A DNA stretch of 30,309 nt from Acanthaster planci. Taxonomy: Eukaryota; Echinodermata; Asteroidea; Valvatida; Acanthasteridae. Where the stretch lies: positions 303,569-333,877 of the forward strand of contig NW_019091643.1 of NCBI RefSeq assembly GCF_001949145.1, in the 5' to 3' direction. The notes under the pieces are model-generated. The model searched no databases and was not told where the DNA came from. It worked only from the letters and a program-made list of their open reading frames with translations. This document shows positions 1-12,400 of this stretch, in pieces. A program made the translations under genes and the position numbers. Each line of letters starts with the position of its first letter. Positions within the stretch are counted from its first letter, which is position 1.

Positions 1-122
1 CCACACCAACCCCAACTTCACCCACGCCTACATCCCCATCCCAAAACCATCCCCACCCTACCCCTACATCTCCACCTTACCCACCCCTACATCTCCATCC
101 CACCCTATCCCCTACCGCACCC
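1..122. repeat. C-rich degenerate minisatellite
   Basis: The + strand is almost devoid of G and repeats units such as CCCACCCCTACATCTCCATC with drift. It lies in the intron before the first visible PI4KA exon and is cut by the window edge. The remainder of the stretch, 123-291, is ordinary intron ending in a pyrimidine-rich acceptor (AATCCCTTTAG). Confidence 0.75.
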
Positions 123-291
123 GTTCTTTCAAAAACCAAACCAAGTGTCATGTATTCAAGATCTTGTGAGAAACAGAACAAATTCACTTGGAGGGGACTA
201 TAACCCAAACCTCCTCAATGGATCAGATTGTGTCAAATTATAACCATTGTACAGTTGACAGTGAATTTTATTGCAATTTTAATCCCTTTAG

Positions 292-416
292 CCGAGGACG
301 CCAGAGAGGGAGTCTGAGCTTGTCAGCCACGCCCAGTTTCTCCTAGTCAAGTTCAACCACATCCGCAAGCAGATCAGAAAGATAGCGGACAAGTACCTGT
401 CGAAACTCGTGGACAA
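292..416 (+). CDS. PI4KA: PI4KA exon a
   Basis: The exon encodes 41 codons plus two bases, opening [20 protein letters not shown] and ending in LVDK, whose Lys codon is split by the intron (AA|G). It belongs to the alpha-solenoid part of the protein. The acceptor is TTTAG and the donor is GTAAGT at 417. The upstream exon lies outside the window, so its phase is taken from the reading frame alone. Confidence 0.92.
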
Positions 417-3400
417 GTAAGTAATAAAGTAACCACTGACCTGGTAGCACTTCTCAAAATAGGTTGATTAGCGTAGATTAACTTCTTGAATGTTAGTGTC
501 TGTTAAGGTGGGGGAAAATTGGCTGCCGTCAAAACTTCTCGAGTAAAAATTTCATGCTTGGTTCCTGTCAACATGAGTAGTTTATTGTGTCAAAGTTTTG
601 CAGAAAAGTGGCAATTGAAATTTAAACACCTGACCAGATCGTGTGGAAACATAGGCACCAAAATGACCACTGACGTGTCGGATGAGTCTGATTCAACAGC
701 TCTTCGTCTTGCTCAACTCGGCTTGTCAAATTTGAGCAAAATAGCTTAAAATCAGCACAAAAATTTGTCCCAAAATAAAACACCCTTTGTATGTCTAATT
801 TGTTAAACATTGTACTGCTGTACACTTTTAAAACGTGTGTAATTTTTCCATATAGAGGCTTTGTTTGGGAGCCATCCTGCAGGGCAGTTCTTTTGTTCCA
901 CAGGGAAACTGCCTTGTGCATACCCTGTGGAATAAAAACACCGGCCTTCAAGATAGCACCCATGCAAACCTTCTATAGACAACCGTGAAACTTGCTCTTT
1001 GCAAGTCCTCCCTACCCATTTCATCAGCTGTCTGGAATCCTACCTTCTCGTCTAGGTTTCCCCACCTGTTGTGGAACGGCAGCATCCTGTGGACCATGCT
1101 GGACATTCTCCAGCTCCTCTCTCGCTCTGTAGTCACCAACAACAAGCAGGAAGCCGACATCTTCTCGGTGCCCAACACCAACTACAAGCTGACGGTCATG
1201 GACACCAGTGACGCAAGGGAGGTAGGTTTCAACCACGTGAAGATGGTGTCAATCCACAACGATCAACGTCTGATTGAATAGCGATGTTATTTTTGGCTGA
1301 AAATATCCACACTTTAAAACCACGTAATACCACAACTGCACTCCTTGAGAAACTTGGACTTTATAAAAGGCTGACCCTTGATGGTCATTTGTTCAAGATT
1401 GGGTGACGTTTCTTACCAGGTCGTTACTTGTTGAAACTCTGAGACTGTGTCGCGGATTGGTATTGGCTAAAACTCCCCCGGATTAGTCTGAGCCCCTGTG
1501 TGTGTATATAAACTCAATGGGAGTCACTGAAGCACAGACAGGAGTACAGCAGCGATGAGATTTGTCAGGATTTCTTCATCAAACGATCTCTCTGACAATA
1601 TGGAATATCATTGGCTTCGCATTAGTATGCTTTTTTGGATAAAAGTTGATATAGAGTTATAGACCACATGAAATACTAAGGGATGCCTTTTGGCCAACAC
1701 AAATTTATGCATGCCGTAGACCCTACACTGATGGGGCACTCAAAATCTCTTGGGACTATTTCGTAGATATTTCCTTTCCCTCCACTTTCACCCTTGAAAA
1801 AAAATACCACCCAACATTGCATACAGAATTGGCTTAATGCGTTCAGACGCCCAGCTAGATAGTTGGGCCAGAAATCCCTGACTTCATCTGGCATGAAGTG
1901 ATATAAGCAGAGGCTCGATTTCTGCCCCACAATTTAAAATTTGTGGAATTAATACAACATTTGAAAAAATTCGCCCAGCGATCCTATCCAGTTGCCTCAT
2001 AGAAAGATTCCCTTTTCACGATGAGTGCAATCCGTTCTGTCCATCCCCAGAGTATCATGCGCGACTTCTCGGCGCGATGCGGTGGCATCTTCCAGGAGGC
2101 CGTCAAGTGGGCGCCCTCCGTCACACGCTCCCACATCCAGCAGTACCTCATCAACTTTGAGAACATCAACGACGGGCTGTCGCAGCGCGTCAAGCTGGAA
2201 GCCGCCACGGAGAGCGCCCTCCAGTGTGCCGGATTCAGCCAGGGGCCGATTGGCGGCGGGGTAAGTGTTGCTCGTCAAATCATCATGCTGCCGATTGTCA
2301 AATGATCTGAATAGTAGTATTGTCCAAGGGTGTCCAAGTTGCCAAGGTTTATGCTTTTATGTCGTCTTTTTTTGACAAAGTGAGGTGTTCACATGGCCCG
2401 TAGGGCCTACAGAAGATGCCAGGACACCCCTCTGGCCATTAAGCATTAGTTCATCCCCTGAGAATCAGGTAGTGCTTAATCTTTTCTGTTGTTCTGTGCT
2501 CAGTTGTCTGACAGCATGAAAGGAGATTCAAGTAACTTTGTCTCCGCCATGACACTTCGCAGCAGATTTACTGGAGAAGTAAGTTGCATATCTCTTGACC
2601 CCATTTGTGTACTTTGTAATCATTATTCATGAACTTGTTAGAGCAGTCTGTGAATCTCTCTGACCTTTGGCCTGTGACCTTTGTCTACCAGGTGTCGGGC
2701 ATGCAAGCCATCTACATGCATGCCGGTCCTGGCGGGCTGAGCCTGTCCAAAGTCCTTTGTGACCAGCTGATTAAGGCTTGTCAGACGGGGAAGGAAGAAT
2801 CTGTAACGAGCTGCATGTACCGGGTCTGCGCTCTGCTCATAACGTCCGAAGGTCAGTCAAGGAAAAACCAGTATCTTTATTAGTATTTTGTAACCCAGCT
2901 ACAAAAATTTGCTGAAAATTCTCTCCGACCGGAGTCAGATTTTTCAAGAAAACAGTTCCAAAATGAAAAAAAAAAATTGCTGGGTGCTGAACCTTTTTGC
3001 TTTGTGCAACCAAAACGGCTAAAAAACAGCCTGCGATGTTTATTGTTTATGGCTGGTTCCCAGTTGACTTTTGCGTAATAGGAAACCTTGGTGAGCAGTG
3101 TTTTTCTGCAAAAGAGCTGCATGAAATTGTGAGGGCGCATCGTTGAAACTTTTGCCTACAATTATGGGTGGAGAACTAGCACAAGTGATGCATAGTACCT
3201 AAGACTTAGGCTTTATTTCTTTTTATGAAACAGACAATTTCCTGCTCAATGAGCCTGTGGTTTTTACTTGGAGTTCACAAAAGCACCCATGAAATAAGAC
3301 ATTCTTTAACGCAGGGAACTTTAACTCCAGAAATCTAGGCATTCCTTTGCCTGCGAACCCCCCTCATGTAATCCAGAGTCCCCCGCTGCATATAGAAAAA

Positions 3401-6400
3401 CCAACAGCGCATTCTTTGTTCTTTGATTTTCTATGGGTATCTGTATCAATGTAAAAGTGAGAGTGACTGGCTTGTGCCTTCCTCAATCCTGCAAAATCTT
3501 AAAAACCTAGTAGATGGATTTTGAAGGATCTGGGAGGGTAAACATGTGTTTTGTGTGTTGGGGGATGGTGTTTATCAGTGATCTCTACATTGGATCCACT
3601 TGTAGGTCTCGAGAGGCACCTACTGCACAACTTGTGCTGGGCGGCTGGCTGTGTCTTCACCCTGCAGTCCATGGAGACTGCTGTTGCATGCTGGGAGTGG
3701 CTGCTAGCTGCTCGACCCGACCTGGAAATGCATGTACGTAGTTCATTTCTGCCTTCCTCAATCCTGCAAAATCCTCCACTGTGCAGGAAATCAATGCCAC
3801 ATTCTTTTTACTTCAACTGTGGAGATTCATCAAGCTTAAGTAACAGTGGCTGACTCTACCTTCCTCAGCCTTTCAAAATCCTGTTACATCTGGTGGACTT
3901 TCAAAGGTTCTAAAAAGGTTATGTTAATTGAATTTAATCAGGGATGCAGTTTCTAGAATTGCTACAAACTCACTCTCCAAAATGTCAACTCTTAACCCTA
4001 ACCCTCCCTTACGCAGCAGTCCATCAGGTGAAAAAGACTGATGCCCTTGGATGTATTTGGCAATCAACAGCAGCCGAACAAACTGGTCATGTGGAGACAA
4101 TGAGAGCTAGTCCCATTGAACGATGCCACTGTTGGATCTTATGGTGACTGGCAACCACATACTCCCAGGCTGTTTGGCCTCGGGGACATTTGACCAGTTG
4201 GATCTGGTTACACTGGGCAGGCAAGCCACTTCGACAAATGATGCAGTCTGAGCGTCTGGCAGGGTTTCTAGCCAAAATACCATACAGGGTCAGGGTTAAT
4301 TAAAGCTTTTCTGTTCGTGTCTTTCTTGTCAACGCAGTTCATGCGGGAGATGGCAGCTGCCTGGCAGATGACGGTGGAGCGTCGGCTAGGCATGTTTGCC
4401 CCGGATCCCGACCAGCCCAGCCCCCTAGCTGCAGCCAGCGGTGAGGATGTGCCCCTCCCGAACCCACCCAATGCCACGCCCCACGACATATGGACACTGG
4501 TAAGAACTTTGATGTGTTGTAAGGTTTGTAAAAACCAGGGACCGTAGAAACCACAGTCCTGAGAGTTTCTTGGCTGGAAAATCTTACTTAGTGAATTTCT
4601 GCAAACCTCTCTCTAGCAGTATACATTGATTGACTACTTAGCTGGTAATCTGTTCTCGCTGAGCACATTATTTTCTGTGTTTAGCAAATTCTGGTTATTA
4701 GTAGCAGTGCTGTAATTGAGCACTTTTCGAGTGCTAGGTTCACTGCCAAATATTGAACGGTATCCACCTTGAGCAGAAGCACTCCCTCATTGGTTGAAAA
4801 GAGCTATGTTGGTCGGGAGTGCTCATTTTGTTGGTAGCGATGCAACCGTAACGTTTGTATTTCCTAGTCGTTTGTGAGCCGGCAAAGTTCATTTCTGACC
4901 AAAGGAGCCGTCGTTGCTAAGAAAAATAACGCCCTCTCTTGGTCCAGCCCGAGTCCGATAAAGTGGGAACAACGCTGAAGAATATGGGCATTGGACGGCA
5001 AATGTACAAAAGTCAGATTGTCCAATTAAATTGGAGGTGAAAACTACTCAAAAAATACTTGGCCAGATACTTTTTGAGTATTGCGTTTGTAAATTTGTAT
5101 GAAACAACAATGGTCGGAAGTCATCATTTGTGACCCACTCTGAAAATGAGTCTTAAGTCGCCAGAGCCACTTTGAAGTAAAAAGTCCATCAGAGTAATTT
5201 TGCACAGTTGAGATCAATAGGAAACCAAAGCATTTCTCACCATGGGGTATCCACTTTTATCAGGATACCAAACTGAGTGATACATCAAAATATTAAACTC
5301 AAATTGCTCTTTCCAATACAAATGAAAACTCAAAAAGTGACCCTTGCGACTTTAGACTCATTTTCACAGAATGGGTCACATTTTAGTTAAGAAGCTTACC
5401 CTTGTGCATTCACCATCCAGTCACCGTCTCCAAGTCTGTTCACACCTGACTGGGTACTCAAAAAGTACTCGACTAAAAGCACTGCTCACTAGCTCAGTCA
5501 GATTGGATAAAAGGGGATCATTTCCAGGCTTCTGTAAATGCACAGTTTACTGACAGGCCCTTCATCAGTTTCACAAAGATTGTCAGTGGCTCCAAACTCC
5601 AGAGACAGAATACGCTTACATCCGTTAAGCAGTGGTAAATCCTTAACTACTTCCTACCTGGGCAGTTATCAATGTTGATGATGGGTTGCTGGGATATTTA
5701 TCACTTCTTTCTGTTTTCAAAATTCTTTAAAAATTCCTATCTTCATTTACTGGACACTTACAATCACGTGAAGGACTGTCTGGTGGCCCCTTCAGCCTGA
5801 CAGACAAAATCTATTGACGTCCAAGCCGTTTCAGCCAGGCCTGCAGCCTTGTAAAAAGAGCCTAGATTGTGCGTTGTTATATAACTTTCTTTTGTTCATG
5901 AACCTGCCACAGTGTGCTGCTGACCTCTTTTCAATCGGGGCCAGATTAGCATGCAGCGGTGCTGTGTGGCTCATTGCTGTGGTGGTAGAGCGCTTTTGTC
6001 CCTGGTGGTAATCCGCTCGCTCGAAATGCCCCAAACCGTGGTATACTGTTTCAAAACAAGGCAGGATTATCTCCACTTTTGAGAGTGAAAAAATGTCAGT
6101 AATTCCCAGCAGCCTGGTCTTTTGTTCCGGGTACGGTCTTTTGTTACAAGGCCCTGTTTCCTTTGTCCGAGTCCGGAGACCCCAGCCACCCATATAAAGC
6201 ATACGTGTCTGGATCCGGAATCCCCGGCAGGAAGTGGCTAATATAGAGTTGCCATCTTGATATTTTGTCCTTTTAAAATTTGGTAATGGTGACGAGGCGA
6301 AAGGTCTACTGATGTGAGCTCTGACGTACATTACGTACCATTAGGATCTTAACGCTATCTTCCTGAACATTTGCCTTCTATAACCCTGTAAAATCCTTCA

Positions 6401-9400
6401 TTATATCCCAGTGGAGTTTGAGGACCTTGAAAGATCTGGAGAATGGGTCATATCTGGTTTATCAGCAAAACTCTTGTCTTCAGACACTAATTTCACACCT
6501 GATTGGTTCTTCCTAAGCTTTTTTTGTCATGTTATCAATCTCTTAGTTCCTTGCTCAGCGTATTGAAAGCGTCAAGTACAGCCAGATTGGCGTGGTTGAG
6601 ATCTTCACTACCATGCTGCATCGGTCCCTGTCCATGCGTGCCGGCTCCCAGCACAGCGTCCTGTGTCGTCACATCGGGGCCATCGGGCCACGATTCCGTC
6701 TGCTCTCCATCGGGCTGTCACTGCTGCAAGGGGACACGCTGTCCAATGGCACCGCCAAGAACGTACTCAGGGAGAGGCTCTACGCTGCCGTCTTTGACTA
6801 TTTCAGGTAAGTCATCAACGTGCATTGAAATCCAGCCGTTGGCAATACCTGTGGGTATTTGAAATATTTGAGTGGATCCCACAAAATGAGACTTAAGGTC
6901 ATATTTTAGTCAATTTGTTTCAGTAGGCATTAACAAGAACAAATTGAGTTCAGCATCTGGAAACACAAGTGAAAGTGGATCTCACATAATCTTGCTCACA
7001 TTAGAACATAAAAGACTAAAAAATGGAGAGAAAGATGTATGTATCTTAGCGTTGCCTTTGTAACAACTTCAGCAAGACTTTAATTGAAAAGTAAAAATTC
7101 AGAAATGTCAAGTGCTTCATCTCGTTGAGTTGATTACTTTTTTGGTCCTCCTAGCATGCTACCCATGGTCCCAACTCAGGCTTTGCCGTTGCTAAAGGAT
7201 GACATCTCGACATTGCTCAAGTTCTTCCACATGGTCCTCGCTGAGAAGAAATACCTGAAGACGCCCAACCTCTTGCCCCAAGGTGTGTACATTAACAACC
7301 GATAAGTGCTCCTGAGCTTCTTCTTGGGTGTGGAAAGAAGACTACACCGCCCTCAGTGGACCATGTGTAAAGTCGATAGACTGAGACAAAATAGTTTAAA
7401 CAATTTCATAAGTCCATCACAAGCTCTCTCACAGTCCAACTTAAGTCCCCACAAGTCCTCACAAGTCCTCACAAGTCCCCACAAGTTGTCCCAAGTCTCC
7501 CACAAGTCCTCTCAAGTCTCCACATGTCCTCCCAATTCTCCCACAAGTCCTCCCAAGTCCCCACAAGTCCTCACATGTCAATCAAAGTCACCCATCCTCA
7601 ACTCGAGTTGCCAGCCATTCTAATGAGCAGTGACAAAGGCATTCCTTCTTTCTCCACTGATAATACTTGTCCACATTTTGATGGATTAGATCCCAACACT
7701 ACCCTCCTTATTCTGAGAGTTGAAATCATGTGTTTATAAGCACATGAATATTTTTTTCTTAATATTTCCCAGATTCTCCAGATTCCGGGACCCTGTCGGT
7801 CCTGCCAACAGACATACGCGCCAGCGTGGACATCCCCAGCCGGCAGGGTCTGCAGCTCCAGGGCTGGATGAACACCACGCCGCTGGGCACCAGCATGTCC
7901 GTCATCTCCAAGAGATCATCAGCGGCCCGGAAAGGAGGCGACATGGGCCTGAAGTACACCAAGGTGTACATGAGGAGGCGACATCTCATCTTGTCTTTAC
8001 TCGTGAGTCAGCTTAGCTCACTCCTAACACTCAATCGAAGTGAACCTGTACCTTTTTGTTTACGGAAATCTTCAGATATTTAGTATTATTCTCCTTACAT
8101 CCAAGAAAGTATAGGTTAAGGTTAGATTTGAAGCAGTTATAAATTTGGCATTGCTAACCTTTGGATATCTCCCAGAAATTTATAGCCAAATACTTTTAGT
8201 TTCTTCAAAATATGCTATTGTGGTGGAAACTACAGCACCTTCTCTGTACTCTAACTTTCAAGGGGCATCAAGCTCTACCTTCCTCAATCCTAGAGAATCC
8301 TCCAAAATCTTTGGGTTTGCTTGGTGGAAGTGTGATTGGCAAAAGGCTTGTAATGCTATCGGGTTGAAATAATTTCTTTTTGAAGAAGTGTGGTTCTGGC
8401 AAAGAACCGGTTCTAATCAAACCACATTTCTTCTCCAAAGAGATTGGTCCCACATAATTCACTGCAAGCCGTACTTATCATCTCATTATGGTTTTGGTGC
8501 TTACTTTTTTGGTACTTGGTCTCATTATTGGGTCTAACCTTTTAAAAATCAAATTTTTCTGTTGTAGTCCAATGAGATTGAGAGACTGTGCACCTGGTAC
8601 AACCCTATGGACGCCGCCGAGCAGAAGATCCAATCGGAGGAGATCTTGGCAGGCTGGAGAGGGCAGCAGATCAACGAACGCAGCTGGCGGGAGTTTGTGC
8701 GGCTGGCCTGGGACCTGTCACCGAACCTGGCCTCCTGTCTGCCAAGCAGGTAGGCAAAATGACTTTCATAATCTGGTCTGCACTCAGTGACTTTGTTAAA
8801 GTTTAACATGGGTATTGTAAAAAAAATCCACACTCCTTGATCTGATAAAAGTCACTTTCCTGTCTGTTTTGTTTTTCAGAAAATATAAACACAAGACTGA
8901 CCAGAAAACTGGGCCGAGAAAAGAAAACTCATGTATACTCAAGTACTTCCTCTGAAATGCTCTAGTCGAGATCTCATAAGACCATCAAAAAACCTCCAGT
9001 CTGAATTCACCGAATTCAAGTCACAATCAATATAAATGAAAACCAAAAGCATTCCTTTATCAGTGTTCACCCTGTTACTTGTGACTGGTCTTGTGTCTAG
9101 TCTTGTAAGGACTGCTACTGCAACACTCTATTTAAATTTTGGTTATTTCTAAATTGAAAGATTTTCCCATGGAATAATATCTGGAGTCACTGGATGAAAG
9201 TCTCTAACCACTTCCTGCCGGGGACTCCGGGATAGGAGCCGAATGGTTTATATGCGCGGCTGGGGTCTCCGAATTTTTTCTCAATTCTCGTCATTCACAT
9301 AATGGAAAACTGGGTCCTTTTTGTCTGGCTCTAGACAGTGCTTATAGAAGATTGTCAAATCCAGTGCCTTCATAAAACAGATTGGAATTTAACCACTTCA

Positions 9401-12400
9401 TGCCGGGGCATTTTTCAATGTTGATGATGCTGGGCTGGCATGACTATCATTTTTTCCGTTTTCAAATCCTTCAAAAATTCATCATTTCATTTAACGGTCA
9501 TTTATAGCTGCACGAAGTAATCTTTAGGCGCTACTCTAAGTTGACAGGTGATCTTCATTGAAGCCCAAGTATTTCAGCCAGGCTTGCAGCCTTGTAAAAA
9601 GAGCCCAGATTGTGCGGTGTTATGTAACTTTCTTTTGTTCACGAACCTGGCTCATTGCACTGCTGACCTCTTTTCAATAGGGGCCAGATTAGCGTGCAGC
9701 GGTGCTGTTTGGCTTATCGCTGCGGTGGTGGAGTGCTTTTGTCCCCGGTGGTAATCCGCTCACTCTCAATGCCCCAAACCCTGGTATACCGTTCAAAACA
9801 GGGCTGGATTATCACTACTTTTGAGAGTGAAAAATGTTGATAATGCCCAGCAGCCTGGCCTTTTGTTCAGAGTACGGTCTTTTGTTACAGGGCCTATATC
9901 TTTTGTCCGAGTTTGGAGACCTTGGCCACAAAAATATAAACCATACGTCTCTGATTCCAGAGTCCCCAGCAGGAAGTGGTTAAGTACATGCCAGCTTCAC
10001 TCAAAAGTAGCCAGAAATGAAGATTTGGAAATCTTTAACCATTAACTTTGGTAAAGATCTCAAAATTAGTCTTAGAAGACAGTAAGGAAGGGGAAAATTG
10101 TGAGAAGTTTTTCAGGAAGGGTCCGTCCGGTCCAGAGTTTCAAATGACAATCCTGTACATTTCATTAGAATCCATGCTTATTGGTAAAAACTTACGAAAA
10201 CAAAAATACATCAAAGAGGTACTCCAACAGAAGAACATGTGATGAGCACATTTTGACCGAAGTTTGATTTTTAACCGTTAGATTCAAGAATTCGGAAGCC
10301 CTGGTTCGAGAGGTGACAAGACTGGTTCGCCTGGAACCGACCACCATGTACAACCAAGCCTACGCATTACACTACCTGGTGACAGAGCACAGCGTGGAGG
10401 CTGATGTACCAGAGGTAACTAAGTCTCTAAACAAGGCATCAACGACTAGGACCCCGCGTAAAATCCCAGTTGTAAAACTTGAGGCTCTAACTACACATGT
10501 AGACTTTGACCAGTAGCCAATTGCTTTTTCAACAGTGTGCATGTGCAATGGAGTTTAATGCACTCAAATGACCCTAGTTGGCCTATTTTGTAAAATCTTA
10601 TTGTTTTTAGTACTCACATTTCACAGTTGGCTGAGAATCTTGCAGCTTATACATGGTCGCTGAAATCTTGTACAGTTATTTTCATGTGAATGGTTCCCCC
10701 TGTAATGATAAGTCAAATCAGCTATTGATAACCAGCGGTGCAACCATACCCCTCGGCCTGGTCCAAAATGGTCGACTAGGTAGACATGAACCGTCCATCA
10801 TTTGGGCGGTGTTAGTTGAGCGATGGTTAACTATAGTTGTCGCTCCAACTCACCCTTGTTTGGCGTACTGAAAATGCAGGTGAAAGAGTGCTTCACACTT
10901 TACCCACATACACTTTCAAAGTGACCTTGACAACGTGAACATCGACACAAGTTGTTCTTGACTGGTGTGCTTTATCACAGTGATTCTCACATCACACTTG
11001 CGTGCTGCACCGAACCCTTGGCCTTAAAAGTGCCAGGTTGTTTGGACGTTCTCACAGTCCTCGTTCCTTACAGATCTCAGCGGTTCAGTGAAACGTTGTG
11101 TGTGAAAACCTTGTCATGAATATATATCTGAAGAGTTTTATATTCCCTGTCACTCAAGTCACCCCCATGCGTTGAGGGTTAAGGTTTGTTGGTCCCTGTC
11201 TCAGAAAAATTGGTGTCGGACAAGAGCAGTATATTCGTAGTATTGGGATCAAATGACTCGCAAGAAATCCATACAAATTCTTGACGGATGGGCCTGACGC
11301 AAAGATGAATTGCAGTATTGAATACAAGAGAAATAAGGCAGTCAGTTACCGACTCCTCTTTCAATTGTCCTCCAGCTGAGCTACGCATTGTGCTGGGCAC
11401 CGGTGGCACCCGTGGTGGCGCTCTCGTATTTCTCCAACCAGTACGCGCCGCACCCAATCACGGCGCAGTACGCCACCAAGGTGCTGCAGTTCTACCCGCC
11501 GGAGGCATTGCTGTTCTACGTCCCTCAGCTAGTCCAGGCGATCAGATACGACACGGTTAGTTGACTATTATTCGGGTTTTTAAAGATTTCGGGTTCAAAT
11601 GAGGCCATTTTGTTTCCAAGATGCAAGATGTGTCATAGTTATGTTTTCTGGTGTTAAACTGTAGATTTTTACCTTTGGAACTAAAATGATTGGTTGCTGC
11701 TCTGGTAATGGTCCAGTTGCATGGTAGCCATCTTAGAGGGCAGTGCACTGCCTGTGCTGAAATGAGCAAACAATTTGTAATTCACTGGAAAACCAAACAG
11801 TTGTCCTAGAGAGCTGCCACGTGTCAGGCCTGCCTCACTGTTACTTTAAGTATGCTAACTTGGGTTCCATTCGAACTTGGGCCAATTTTTTTATTGGGTT
11901 TGCCATCTCTTCTGTACTATTCAATCTCTTGCACTTCTGTTCCAATTGCATGACTGTCCTGATATGAGCATGCCCATGTGACCATCCCTGACCAATTAGT
12001 TTCCGGCATTCTTTCAACCAATTAACATGTCAACATTCCACTCTCGTATGGTTCCCTCAGTTTGGCTATGTGACGGAGCTAATCACTATCCTGGCCCAGA
12101 AATCACAGCTGCTGTCCCACCAACTCATTTGGAACATGAAAACTAACATCTTCACGGATGAAGACGGAAAGAACCGAGACGGTAAGGCTTGGGACTGACA
12201 ATTTAAAACTGCTTCCGCAAAGTGCTTTTCTTTCACAGTTAACCTTGATGGTTTTTTTTTTAGAGTTCGTGCAATATCAGCCAATTCATCAAACGAGAAA
12301 ATATTTCTTGCACTGTTGCTAGTTCCTTGATTCAGGAATTTCGTTGGATTTAGTCTTGGAACTTTTTCGTTGGTTCTGTGCGTTTTCGCTTTTTGTGTTT

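Larger units (their letters stand above)
4500..6546 (+). other. Intron g-h, transposon-rich
   Basis: This is the largest intron of the gene in the window (2047 nt). It contains, in order, dispersed repeat C (4760-4964), a GTGACCC MITE (5130-5379), a TTAA-flanked MITE (5643-6241) and a miniature palindrome (6371-6445). The remaining pieces show no coding potential. Confidence 0.8.
8750..10281 (+). other. Intron k-l, transposon-rich
   Basis: The 1532-nt intron contains a fragment shared with 23131-23217 (9044-9112), an inverted terminal fragment of the TTAA MITE (9204-9273) and a long copy of that MITE (9389-9983). The remaining parts have no recognised feature. Confidence 0.8.

Noticed and set aside
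3991-4007. Telomere repeat suggesting a chromosome end or interstitial telomere
   Set aside because: Only about two units are present and they recur with a short palindromic repeat; not evidence of a telomere.
4760-4964. tRNA-derived SINE
   Set aside because: No A or B box promoter and no poly(A) or simple-repeat tail were seen.
5831-6331. A 166-codon minus-strand ORF
   Set aside because: It lies inside the TTAA MITE, the other copies do not preserve it, and no motif is recognisable.
7432-7585. CRISPR-like array
   Set aside because: The units are about 10 bp, contiguous and without unique spacers, within an animal intron.
7306-7623. Ser/Pro-rich 105-codon ORF
   Set aside because: It is the translation of a short tandem repeat in an intron.
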